Source: Stachybotrys elegans (Eukaryota; Ascomycota; Sordariomycetes; Hypocreales; Stachybotryaceae). From it: a stretch of DNA of 64,000 bases. The DNA is taken from contig JAGPNK010000006.1 of NCBI GenBank assembly GCA_020746835.1, positions 62,001 to 126,000 on the forward strand. Reading direction: 5' to 3'. The position numbers and the translations under genes are program-made. The notes below the pieces were generated by a model. It worked only from the letters and a program-made list of their open reading frames with translations, was not told where the DNA came from and did not search any database. Position 1 is the first letter of the stretch. Each line of letters starts with the position of its first letter. Below are positions 1-10,668 of this stretch, in pieces.

Positions 1-830
1 ACTACAAAGTTGAATCTGTTGGGTTTACACGGGCGAGCGGGAGGTTAACGCAGAGTCTGGATGAATCAAAGAACAGCCTTCCATCTCGCGAACCGATAAA
101 ACTCCAATTTCCCAGGTGCCTTATCTGATAATGCTTGGTACCTTGCGTTCAAGTAAGCACATATGGTGTCATGAGTCGACAACCCCTGTCCAAGTGGCGA
201 GTCTTGCATTTCAGCTGCACCAGAGGGCGTTGATGCCCCAATTTGACTTAGCTGAGACCCTGATGTTCCAGCCCATTGGGTTCGAGCTATTGCGCTTGTG
301 TTGTGTATTCGGGGTGCTCCTTGTCGATCCTTTGGTCTAGACTCCCGAGGACGGTTAGTTGGGGTGGTCTCGGGTGGTGTCCGTGGTCAGCTTTATTTGC
401 TGATCGCCAATGGGACGTGGCTGAGCTGTCAGATAGGAAAGGGAGCGTGTTGTTGAAGTCTTTAGTAAAGGTAATCCCTCAGCTTGGAAGTCGAGTTGAA
501 TACCAAGTGACTACGATTTTCCGGGCAGCATAATAGCACACAAAGACGAACTTGTACATGGATTTATCTTGCCGATTTTCGGAGCCTTAAACGGTGCTTT
601 GAGAATTTGCTGCAAGAAATCGATAGTGCGAGGCCTAGGGGCCAAGACGGCTCAGCCGTTCAGCTCTCGGATGTCCGTCAACCAAGATCAGACAGTAGCC
701 CCCCTTGGATGCTTACACGTTGTTATCGGGGAGCTGAATTTAAAACGGTTGCATCCCTCTCGACGTGCCGAATTGGGGACCGTACGCATTTTCGCAATCA
801 AATTTCCCTGAAGCCAGGTCGGCCATAAGC
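1..830. other. No gene recognised
   Basis: Only short overlapping reading frames without domain-like composition occur here, and no spliced model stands out. The last part presumably holds the promoter and 5' UTR of the surface-protein gene that starts at 831. I saw no tRNA, repeat or transposon signature. Confidence 0.5.
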
Positions 831-2007
831 ATGCATCATCAACACAGACTTAGACTTTGGATTGCTGCGGTAATATTGCTTGCACAATGGATTGTCCCGA
901 TCGCTGCGGTGATGTTCACCAATACCGATTACAGCGGGATCAGTGCAGGAAGTCCTTTTACCATCACATGGACAGACAACGAGGGGACAGTGACGATCAG
1001 CTTGATGGATGCCCGAGATGAAGCTAATATTCAATTGGTAGAGCAGCTCACTAGTGCGTTCCGAAGTTTTCTTTCCCGTCCCGCTTTGGTTGGGTCTTGT
1101 GATGCTAACGCATGTCCTAGTATTTGAAGAGGGCAATTCCTTCGTCTGGACGCCGAGCGATGGGTTGGAATCGGGAGAGTACGCGTTTGAGATACAGGAT
1201 GACAGTACGGGAGAGTTCAACTATTCGCTTGTGTGGGAGTACGTCAGCGCAGAAACAGGCAATGGCTCAGGCGACGACTCTGGCAGCCAGTCGAGTCCAT
1301 CACCATCGCCGAGGACATCTTCCAGTTCAACCCCGTTGCCTGCCCCGACCAGTTCGACTAGCTCGACCAGCTCGATCAGCCTGACCAGATCTACCTCATC
1401 TACACTGACTTCGTCCACGCCAACTCCCAGGGCTACGTCACCGTCGATTATACCATCCAGCACTTCTGTAGCCGAGGAGCCCAGCACAACACAAGGTGTC
1501 ACATCTATAGGTCCAAGCTCTGAACCATTGTCAGACACCTTTTCAACCTCAACTACAAGCAGTGCGCCCGCGACATCCAGTGCACCTTTGGCAGAACCCA
1601 CTTCAAACGACTCCACTGGGTCTGCGCTGTCCACGGGTGCCATGGCAGGCATCGGAGCCGGTGGTGGCATTGGCGGAATCATCCTCGTGGCCATATTCTG
1701 CTGGTTCTTCTACCGGCGAGGGAAGCAGGCTGCGAATAGACGGCCAAGCTCTGTGCCCGACGTTGGATATCCAGAGCTCGGCCCCAGCGAGCCCAAGCCG
1801 ATGCCCGAGATGGCAGGCAAGCCCGTGTCGGAAATGGGCGGGACGGCTCTATCTGAAATGGACCACAGTTCTGCAAGAGCTACCACTGTCCAGAGCACAG
1901 AGTTGCCGTCGCCGTCGTCTCCGAGTGCGGGCGCATCAGGCTGGCAGTATCATTACCCAACCGACGTGGCCGAGCTTGGCGAGACGAGGCGGAATGATGC
2001 TGTGTAG
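831..2007 (+). CDS. Kre9/KNH-like Ser/Thr-rich single-pass surface protein
   Basis: Two exons, 831-1053 and 1121-2007, give 369 aa. The intron starts GTGCGT, has a TGCTAAC branch point and ends TAG; splicing joins ...VEQLT to IFEEGNSFVW in frame. The ATG at 831 opens a hydrophobic signal peptide of about 27 aa. Next comes an Ig-like domain of about 85 aa (SGISAGSPFTITW, then WTPSDG...GEYAFEI) resembling the Kre9/KNH N-terminal domain of fungal Ser/Thr-rich surface proteins. A long Ser/Thr/Pro stretch, likely heavily O-glycosylated, follows. Then come a Gly-rich transmembrane helix (IGAGGGIGGIILVAIFCWFF) with basic residues after it (YRRGK) and a cytoplasmic tail with repeated PEM/SEM motifs. 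The architecture suggests a plasma-membrane protein reaching into the cell wall, for example a wall sensor. Exact function is unknown; a GPI anchor is unlikely given the cytoplasmic tail. Confidence 0.8.
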
Positions 2008-2474
2008 GATGGCGGTGTTGTGCATGTCAAGCCGTATACAGAGTGAACAGGATGAAAGATGCAGTCATGTTTGATACCCCGATATTATCTTGTCCCCGGT
2101 TGAGGGTGAAGTGGTGGAAAGGAAGAATGGGGCCTGAAAGGTAGCCGATAATTAATCAACAGCTCAAAGCCCAATGCAGCAGAAATCCTGCTCCTTCCAT
2201 TCCCATTCCATCAATATCAGTCAGCTTCCCCTTCCGTATTTGTACGGCACTAGCGCCAAGACACTTTCCCCCCCACCCACCTGCCTGTTCACTCTTCACT
2301 CACTTGCCATGCGCACTATTTCTTGGGATTTGGCTGCGCTCACTCGTTTAATCATCGCTTTATTAGACGCCGTCTTGCGCCCACCATCACCACCCAGCAC
2401 CGCCGCCGCCGCTTCTTGCTCTTCCGTATGCATCTCAGCAGCACGTCTTCTTGGGCACCGTTCGTCATCGAGCC
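2008..2474. other. Intergenic; upstream region of the Zn2Cys6 regulator
   Basis: No coding signal is visible. The 3' half is pyrimidine- and CCG-rich (CACC/CCGCCGCCG near 2380-2410), as is common in fungal 5' leaders just before the ATG at 2475. Frames that extend upstream of this ATG use non-ATG codons. Confidence 0.4.
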
Positions 2475-4124
2475 ATGCGCACGACCCTCCGCCGGTCCTG
2501 CAACGCCTGCGCTAGGGCCAAGCACAGCTGCGATCTCCGGACGCCTCGGTGCTCGCGATGCATCAAGAGGAACGTGAACTGCGTCTACGCCAACGAGCCC
2601 TTGACCTCACCGTCTGAGTCGAGCCCGCCGCCCTCTGGCAGCAATGTGAACGGCCAGCTGCTCAGCAGGAACGGGAGCTCCGCGTCATCCGCCGCCGCCT
2701 GGAACTCGCGTCCACCAACCTCGGTGTCGCCCGGATCCATCACCGCCAGACTCGCCAGCTCTCCAGATTCGGCTTTCGACCCGTTCGACTCTTACCCGCC
2801 CACGAGGCTACCCCGCCCGCTCGCCCAGCGTCTCATTCAGCATTGTGATTGCACCTCCTCTTCCGCCCCTTGTCTTGTCTTACCATAGCTGACCGCCCCA
2901 GTCTTGTCAAGCGTTGCCTTTCAGTACTACCCTCTGGACATGAACATGACATCTAACCCTTTCGTGGTCTCGTGGTGGCCCCTCGCTCTCGCAGATCCAG
3001 CGCTGTTTCACGTATCTCTGCAGACGGCATCGCTAGACGAAGAACGACGTGCCCGGAAAGGGTTCCCCGTTTCGGAGCTTCTCATGATGGACTCTGTGAC
3101 CCTGCTCAGGCGCAGTGTTGAGGACTCATCATCGGCATTTCGAACCGAAACCCTGAACTCGGTAGTGACTCTTGCCGCCATTGAAGTAGGTTGCGTCCAG
3201 CAGAACACTAAAGGCACAGCAAGTTACTAACCCAATCCCAGCACGGCAAAGGGAATGTCGAGGCTAGCAGGATGCATATCGAGGGAGCCAAACAGATGGT
3301 CAAGGTAAGGGGGGGAATCGCCGAGATTAAACGCGTCAATCCGCTCACGGCAAGGATGGTCTGCTGGTAAGTCAAGTATACCCCTATTGATGTCTTTTTG
3401 CTCATGGCCTTTAAGGGTTGCTTTACTTGTGACTGGTAGTCCTCAGTTTCCCGTTCAGGACGATTCAGGGCTCGGCAACGGGGTTGCACCCACTGCACAA
3501 TGGCAACTCGCTTCTACGTCAGCCAATTTCACGGAAAGAATCCCTGGATACCTCGATGTTGACTCCCGTATCACCGACATTCTTACTCGGCTCCGCGCCA
3601 TATTTCATCCACCAGGTGCCCAGGCCTTATCCAACACCGAGATACACGATTTAACATGCTTCATCGTGCATCGACTGCTCCTTATTCCTCCCTTGTCCTC
3701 CCATCCTGAAGCATCAGCTGTTTCTGAATGTCTCCGCCTGGGCATGGTATTGCATATGCTCGTCATTCATGGAACGACGTATTACTCCCACATGGATCTG
3801 GCACATGCCGCTGCCTCTCCGTTGATGGATCAAATCGAGGTGCTCAGCACCATGCCACATCTCTATGGTCCTCTACGAGTCTGGGCGCTATCATTGGGAT
3901 TGGTTTCGACGATGGGACATCTCCATCAGCGATTCAGCGATCAAGCACAAATGACCATTGCGTCCCTCGGTTTGACTACATGGGACAGTATCACTACCCA
4001 GATGAAGACAGTCTTGTGGATCGAAACAGAAGAGGTTGAGCATTTCCGGTTGGCTTGGATCGATGTACTCGAGGGAATTGCAACACCCGACACCTTCAAT
4101 CTCAATCTCAACGCAGGGACTTGA
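2475..4124 (+). CDS. Zn2Cys6 transcription factor (1)
   Basis: Four exons, 2475-2844, 2902-3185, 3242-3366 and 3440-4124, give 487 aa. All three introns (57, 56 and 73 nt) have GT..AG ends and keep frame. The N-terminus carries a complete binuclear zinc cluster with spacing CX2CX6CX6CX2CX6C (CNACARAKHSC..., residues about 10-36), the fungal GAL4-type DNA-binding domain. A Ser/Pro linker follows. The middle region has motifs usual in these regulators (VVSWWPLALADPALF, then AAIEHGKGN...HIEGAKQMV). The gene lies 640 bp upstream of, and on the same strand as, the ERG5-like P450, so a role in controlling that P450 is possible but only inferred. It is also the only regulator at this end of the window. 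The exact N-terminus is well supported because the zinc cluster begins within 10 residues of the ATG. Confidence 0.85.
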
Positions 4125-4766
4125 GAGACGTACACGACCGCACTGGGTTGACCAACCACCCTGGACCCAATGTCTCCACACTATTGCGTGGCGTTGTGAC
4201 AGCGGCTCAAGAAAGATAACCCCAGGTGTCTGATTACCGATCCGAAAGATCCATTCAGTCATGACGCAGGCCTCTTCTGATTCACCCTCGTGGAGGGGCT
4301 CTGTCAACATCCTCTTCGTCGTTGACATATTTCGTATTCGGAATCTAGTACAAACAAGGACTAGACTCCGAAGCCCCTGCAGGCGACCAGGGTTAGGTGA
4401 GAGTGAGGGTTTTGGACACCCGGAGGATCGGGACACCGAGACAACCCTGCTTCCCGTCGGAGTCTAGTACGAGACTGGCTACTGCATCGACTGTTGTTCA
4501 TCAAACATCAGGCAATTTGTGCCATCACCATGGGCCAGTTGCTGGCACAATCAATGTGATGTTGCGCAGTGAACAGCCCTGTTCAGCTGGTCCACAGCTA
4601 CTGATAATGCTCAGGGTCCGTGGCTGTGGATCTCCAGAGGGCACGCAAAAGGCCTCTGGTTTCTGGCTCTCGAATCCTATATAAATGAACCACTGGACAC
4701 CATGCCTGTTGGAAGGGGTAGGAGGAGTTCTTCGCAGGCGCGTCTTTCTCGGTAACTACACTCAGC
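4125..4766. other. Intergenic; promoter region of the P450
   Basis: No gene is visible. The only clear signal is a TATA-type box close to the P450 start, listed separately. The remainder is unremarkable mixed sequence. Confidence 0.45.
4678..4685 (+). promoter_or_regulatory. TATA box candidate for the P450 gene
   Basis: TATATAAA lies 82 bases upstream of the P450 ATG at 4767, a normal distance for a fungal TATA element plus short leader. Confidence 0.45.
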
Positions 4767-6459
4767 ATGGATGCCATCACACCGACCGTCGGCTTGTCTC
4801 TTGGAGACAATGCAACAGAGCAAGGTCAACAAGATGCGGCTCTTAACGTTGATGGCTTTTTGGCCAGCCACTTCCCCAGTCTCAATGGCTGGCAAGTTAC
4901 TATTATGATTCTGTTAGCCTTGGTGGCCTACGACCAGTGTATGTATCTTCACTTCCACAGAGCCTGCCAGCTTGCTTACACATGGCAGTGTCATACATCA
5001 TCAACAAGGGTTCTATCGCCGGTCCTATGTTCAAGATGCCCTTCATGGGCCCCTTCTTGCAGGCTATCCGCCCCAACTTTGACGAGTATCTTGAGCAGTG
5101 GGCCAGCGGTCCTCTGAGTTGTGTATCCGTCTTCCACCAGTAAGTTATGTAAGGCTCACTTTGGGAACTCTCTAATGACTGCTTCCTAGATTCGTCGTTC
5201 TCGCCGCAGATCGCGACCTTGCTCACAAGATCTTCAAGTCGCCCACATTCACGGAGCCCTTTCTGACGCCGATAGCTCCTGAAATTCTTCGGCCAAACGC
5301 CTGGGTGTTCCTGAATGGAAAGGCTCATACTGAGTACCGCAAGGGCTTGGCTGGCCTCTTCACAAACACCGCGCTCAGCATTTACTTGCCAATTCAAGAA
5401 AAGGTGTATACGGAATACCTGGACAAGTTCGTTGCTGCTAGCGAAGCCAATGGTGGCCGGCCTATGGGATTCATGGGGCATTTCAGAGAGATCAACTGTG
5501 CCTTGTCATGCCGTACATTCTTTGGCAACTACATTTCCCAGGATGCCGTCAAGCAGATTGCAGACGACTTTTACCAAGTTACCGCTGCATTCGAGCTCGT
5601 CAATGTTCCATTCTCGTCTTACATCCCATTCACCAACCCATGGCGCGGTAAGCGCATTGCCAGGGCTGTCCAGGCCGAGTTCGCCAAGTGCGCAGCTGCT
5701 TGCAAGATCAATATGGCGACCGGTGCAGAGCCGACCTGTATTGTCGACCAATGGGTTCTGCATATGATGGAGTCGAAGCGATATCACGAGAGAGTTGCTG
5801 CCGGGGAAGTCGACGTGGAAAAACCGTCAAACTTGATTCGCGAATTCTCCAATGAGGAGATTGGCCAGACATTGTTTACCTTCCTCTTTGCCTCCCAGGA
5901 TGCCTCGAGCAGTGCGACGACGTGGATGTTCCAAGTCCTCGCGCAAAGACCTGAGGTTCTGGACCGCCTGCGAGAGGAGAACCTATCGGTTCGGAACGGC
6001 GACAAGTCCCGGCCGTTTGAGCTTAGCATGTACAGCTCCCTGACGTACACAAACGCGGTGGTTAAGGAGCTTCTCCGCTACCGCCCTCCCGTCATCTTTG
6101 TCCCTTATATCGCCAACAAGCCATTCCCCATCACGCCCGACTACACTGTCCCAAAGGGTGCCATGGTCATTCCGTCGTGCTATCCAGCTCTCCACGACCC
6201 CGAAGCCTATCCAAACCCGGACACTTTTGATCCTGAGAGGTGGATCACCGGAGACGCCGAGTCCAAGACGAAGAACTGGCTGGTCTTTGGAAGCGGTGCG
6301 CATGACTGCCTTGCGCGAAAGTACGTTCCCCTTACGATGGCTGCCATGATCGGAAAGGCGGCATTGGAGGTGGACTGGGTGCATCATGCCACAACAACAT
6401 CGGAGAAGATTAGGGTGTTTGCCACCCTCTTTCCCCAGGTACTTGAAATGCCCCCTTGA
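4767..6459 (+). CDS. CYP61/ERG5-like cytochrome P450 (divergent sterol C-22 desaturase paralogue)
   Basis: Exons 4767-4938, 4989-5139 and 5190-6459 give 530 aa, the usual ERG5 length. Both introns are 50 nt and restore the family order ...AYDQ, SYIINKGSIAGP, WASGPLSCVSVFHQ, FVVLAADRDLA. One N-terminal membrane anchor is visible (GWQVTIMILLALVAY). Other landmarks are the CYP61-type I-helix (FASQDASSSATTW), the K-helix ExxR (KELLRYRPP), the PERW motif (FDPERW) and the haem loop FGSGAHDCLA with the ligand Cys near residue 481. True ERG5 forms the C22-C23 double bond of ergosterol in the endoplasmic reticulum. Here the haem loop departs from the usual FGxGPHxCLG (Pro to Ala, final Gly to Ala), so I read this as a paralogue, possibly acting on another sterol or triterpenoid. 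A TATA box and a Zn2Cys6 gene lie upstream. Confidence 0.85.
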
Positions 6460-6606
6460 GGCTACTTGATGCTAATATATCCCAGGATGAATGCCAGCTG
6501 GTTTTTACGAAGCGAAAGTAGAAGTGTGACCACTGTTGTTGGAAAAGGATGCTAATTTGAACCCGCATAGTTCTGTTATAGAGGGAAGAAATTTAGAGGC
6601 TCGCCA

Positions 6607-7477
6607 CTACTTGGGACCGTTTAATTTAACCCAAACATCATATCCAGTGATAAAAGTTGTGATGAATGTGGCCAACGACACAGTTCCTGGGCTTACTGGA
6701 GTCCACCCAATGACACTTCCTGGAAGGAGGATGTCTATCATGTTGGCAATAATCTTTCGACCCAAGGCTTGCGTCTGCATGTTGAGTTGCTGCAACTTCA
6801 AGGCCTGCTGTTCCGCAATCTTTGTCTGCTTCTCCTTTTCGCCGGACTCATCTTTGTCCTCTTTATCTAAAAGTGCCTTTTTGGTTAGAATTGCTTGTCG
6901 CTCTGCCCTCGCATGAGCCAGACGAATCGCCGCTGCAAGACCCCCAGACACCAAGGCAAGCAGCCAACTGCGCTGCGCCTCCATCCTGAGAACATTCGAG
7001 TACCCTGCTTCCCAAATGCAGAGCCCAGGGATGTTGAGTGCGTCGATGATGGTGATTGTCTCGAGAAGCAGGTACATTCCATTAGACATGTTGGAGAAAA
7101 TGTCGAGCGATACTGTGAGTGACAGAGTGGACGTGGACGTGGAGAGTGTGTAGGCGGCCAGGAAGGCATCGAGAAAGCGGAATACACGGATAGTACGGCG
7201 AATGATTCCAATTTGGGACTGTAGCCTTGCAAGAATGACGAGACTGCCGGGGATATTGAGGGGGCGGAAGATGGATGATAGGAGGAGGAGGCTGGACCAG
7301 TTTGGTAGGATGTATGCAGCTGCTAAGCCTAAGCAGGCTTGAAACAGGCGAAGGATACGCTCGAGGCCGTCTTAAAAGGTCAGAAGCTGCCAATATTGCC
7401 ACACGTAGATGAGACTCACAAGCATCAGTGCTGAATTTGATGAAACGGCGGAGAGGAGTGAACTCTGCGTCGGTCAT
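6607..7477 (-). CDS. PEX11-family peroxisomal biogenesis protein
   Basis: Two exons on the minus strand, 7477-7420 and 7370-6607, give 273 aa. The intron starts GTGAGT and ends TTTAAG. The N-terminus (MTDAEFTPLRRFIKFSTDA, then YGLERILRLFQ) fits the amphipathic start of PEX11 proteins. The middle has several hydrophobic stretches. The C-terminal half shows the family pattern LETITIIDALNIPGLCIWEAGYSN, then QRSWLLALVSGGLAAAIRLAH, then a charged helix rich in K/E/Q. PEX11 proteins elongate and divide peroxisomes and sit in the peroxisomal membrane. The gene is convergent with the P450 (147 bp between stops) and divergent from the CoA-transferase. Fungi usually carry several PEX11 paralogues; this one looks like the PEX11C/GIM5 type, but I cannot assign the subtype with confidence. 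Confidence 0.75.
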
Positions 7478-8072
7478 GGTGTCGGAAGGTAGAAGGATTC
7501 CTCCAATGCACTCGACTTGGATAGGTATAAGATGGCTTGGAGTGGCCGAAACTGGCCGCTGAACTGCCCGTCGGTCAAGAAAGCCGCGGCTGAATATGGT
7601 GGTTGGAGGTGAAATATCAGCCCGACGTCGGCAGGAGACCCATGAAAGGAGACGATGGATGGATGCGTTTAAAGCGGGTCGCCGGGGCATTGCGGAATAC
7701 AGCTTCTGCGTTTGCTATGAAAGATGCCAATTGCTCTGCATTGTGTATTCTTTCTAAGACGTGAAGATTCCCAAGGACAAGAATGCGATGGGAGGGCGCG
7801 GCATCTTGCTCGATGGTTATGATGAATTGGGGCTTGGGTGAAGGCTGGCGGCTGGCGGCTGCCATTCGATGATCTCCCGCTATGGGCCAGACCAGATAAT
7901 GAGATCAAATGCCGATCTACGAATACGGCAAGGGGAATTAGTGCATGGCGTGCGCACGTATCCGTAGTTTGTGTGGTAATTGCAAGTTCGGCCTCGAGGT
8001 CCGTCATCGCCGGCACTAGCCGGGCCAGAGGGAAGCGGGGACTCGGCTATCACCTCCTGTACTCAATATACC
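7478..8072. other. Intergenic between divergent genes
   Basis: This is the shared upstream region of the PEX11-like gene (minus) and the CoA-transferase (plus). Two overlapping minus-strand frames (7617-7865 and 7669-8016) have no recognisable features and I do not call them genes. Confidence 0.4.
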
Positions 8073-9760
8073 ATGGAGCAGGCCTGGAGTAAGCTGTTGC
8101 TCTAAAGAAGACGAGCCTTGTTACGTTTGAGTAATTGCAGGGCAGTATCACAGGTCATCTTCATTTGGAAGCGTCAAATCTTCTGGCTGAAATAGCCAAA
8201 GCAGCGAGGATGGCTGGGTTAAATGCCGACAACAGCCTCGGTTCGACGGATAACACGGACATGCAGCATGATTCTGCCTCTCTTCAGAGCGAATATCCGC
8301 CATCAACCTATGCGGCACCTGATCGCTCCCAGTTCTTAGCCCGCGATGTGGTAAGCGAGATCTGGCGAGGTCTCGGATCCCCCCCAGCGGCCCTACAGCA
8401 TCTTGTCCTCCCCGGCGACAATCCCGCCCCGGCGCTCCCCTCATCATTCAAGATCGGCATCCTCGCGCAGGGCGTCATCGCCTCGTCCGCGCTCGCCGCC
8501 GCCGAGATCCACGCCCTCCGCTCCGGGACGTGCCCAGACGTCGAGGTGGCCCAGCAGCACGCCGTCGTCGAGTTCAAGTCGGAGCAGCTGTACCTCCTCG
8601 ACGGCAAGCAGCGCGACGTTGCGTCCAACTCCATCGGCGGGCTGCACAAGACCTCGGACGGCCATGTCCGCGTGCACGATGGGTTTCCGAACCATGTCGA
8701 TGAAGCGCTGAGCCTGCTTGCCCTGCCCCGAGGCGCGACGCGGCAGCAAGTCGCGGAGAAAATCAGCCATTGGACGGCTGTGGACTTTGAGACTGCCGCT
8801 ACCGTGGAGCGCAAGTTTGCTGCGTATGCGCTGCGGACGTACGAGCAGTGGGATGCTCTCCCGCAGTCGACCGCGATTAGCAACTTCCCCATCGACATTG
8901 CACGCGTCGCCGAGGACGGGCCCCGCGGCCTTCCCGAGAGACTTGCGGCGGCTGGCACGGGATGTTTGACGGGCGTGCGCGTCGTCGAAATGTCGCGTGT
9001 AATTGCTGCGCCGCTCGCCGGGAGGACGCTGGCGGCTCATGGAGCAGATGTCATATGGGTGACGTCGCCGACGCTGCCCGACCTCCCTAAGACGGACTGC
9101 GACCTCGCTCGCGGCAAGCGGACCGTCCAGCTCGACATTCGCAAGGAAGAAGACAAGGCAAAGCTTATCGAGCTGCTGAGGGAAGCGGACATCTTCATCC
9201 AGGGCTACCGCCCTGGGGCGTTGGAGAGCCGTGGTCTCGGGCCGGCGGACCTGGTTAAAATCAACCCAAACTTGGTCTTCGTCAACCTATCCGCCTTCGG
9301 CCCTCGCGGCCCGTGGGCTAAGCGCCGCGGTTACGACTCTCTTGTGCAGACGTGCTCTGGGATGAACGCCTCAGAGGCCGAGCACTACGGGAAAGGCGCT
9401 GCTGCCATGCCGATGCCATGCCAGGCGTTGGATCACGCAGGCGGCTATCTGCTCGCTACGGCGGCCATGACGGGCTTGTACCGACGCATCAAGGAGGGTG
9501 GGTCGTGGAGAGTTGATGTGTCGCTGGCGGGAGTCATGAAGTATCTGCGATCGCTTGGACAATATCCCGGCACCTCGGGGTTCTCGGCCAAGAACTATCT
9601 GAGCGATAAGGATGTTCCTCCAGAGTACTACGAGCTCAGAGATTCTGGGTTAGGGGAGTTGAAGGCGATAACGCATGGTGCAAAGATTCAAGGCGTAGAA
9701 GTTGGTTGGAAGATTATGCCCAAGCCTCTGGGGTCGGACAAGGCGGAATGGTTACAGTGA
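8073..9760 (+). CDS. Class III (CaiB/BaiF-type) acyl-CoA transferase
   Basis: The main open frame runs to the stop at 9760. Two starts are possible: an ATG at 8073 with a 16-nt first exon (8073-8088) spliced to 8154 (GTAAGC..CAG, in frame), or the internal ATG at 8210. I prefer the spliced form because the frame stays open upstream of 8210, but this is uncertain. The protein (about 540 aa) carries the family III CoA-transferase fold: GVRVVEMSRVIAAPLAGRTLA with the Rossmann-like start, ADIFIQGYRPGALESRGLG, FVNLSAFGPRGPW, and QALDHAGGYLLA, where the Asp should be the catalytic residue that forms the glutamyl/aspartyl-CoA type intermediate. Fungal members have this extra N-terminal region before the core. 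These enzymes move CoA between organic acids, often in the degradation of unusual carboxylates. The substrate is unknown. Its promoter is shared with a PEX11 homologue, which would fit peroxisomal acyl-CoA metabolism, an inference only. Confidence 0.8.
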
Positions 9761-10668
9761 GTGATATTTGTCTCAGTGATCCTTGACGGTTGTACATGAT
9801 AGGTTGTTTATGCAGTGGAATATATGTCGTGAGGAGAAAGTTTCATATTCACTATCTACATGACTGTCACAATCCGTCTTCTGTAGAACCTTCCCTCTCC
9901 TCACTCTCCCGTTCCCGTCCCCTTTGTAGCCCACCTCTGACCTCTATCCGAGCCATGAGCAGCGCAGGCACAAGCAGTTGCTTCTATTTCTCTTCTGCGA
10001 GGAATTTTTTAAGTGCAGCTCATCTTCTGACGTTGACACCAATGCAGGCTCAAAATTTCCCTCATTGTTCTGGCTCCGGCCAACGAGTGATGTCAGCAGT
10101 CTGGCGATCCCTTCATTGTTTGACTCTGTTCTTTGGTCCTGCGGGTAGCAGGGCCACCATTATTGTTCGCATACACTATTGTTCCTTTTTCCTCACTGCA
10201 CGCACCTAATCTATAATATTAAGCGAGAACGAGAACGAGTTATATTGCCTGCAGCAGTCTAAATGGCGGGATGGAAGTGTCTGTCTTGTATCGTCAACAC
10301 CAATGACACCAATTACATTGCCACCCCACCCTCCTTTCATGTAGAATGCCGGCCTATTATTTCCGTTGTCAAATCTGTACAACAGCTGGTCCAGAGCCCG
10401 TAAGATAGGCACATGTCCCCCTCTTCGTTGCTTTGCGGGGGCTGGAGTTGTAAACGATGTAATACTCGAAGGGCGCATTGCGGCGGGGTAGCAAACATGC
10501 AGACAAAATTAAAACATTCTCTTCCGGCTATTCTGATTATTTCGAATGCGGAGGTACCTGAGGGCTGCAGACGTATTTTCCCAAGATGCTATGGATTGGC
10601 TGCGAGGCGTCCGGGTATGTAACATGAGACTTCAGTTGCTGGTATTTCGAAAGCACCCAAATGTCGGC
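9761..10668. other. Intergenic; no gene recognised
   Basis: The interval between the CoA-transferase and the convergent regulator has short frames only (for example 9790-10209 plus) with biased, non-domain-like composition. No RNA gene or repeat was seen. Confidence 0.45.

Noticed and set aside
9790..10209. 139-codon plus-strand frame after the CoA-transferase
   Set aside because: Ser/Leu/Cys-rich chance-like composition, no domain, and no promoter or splicing support.
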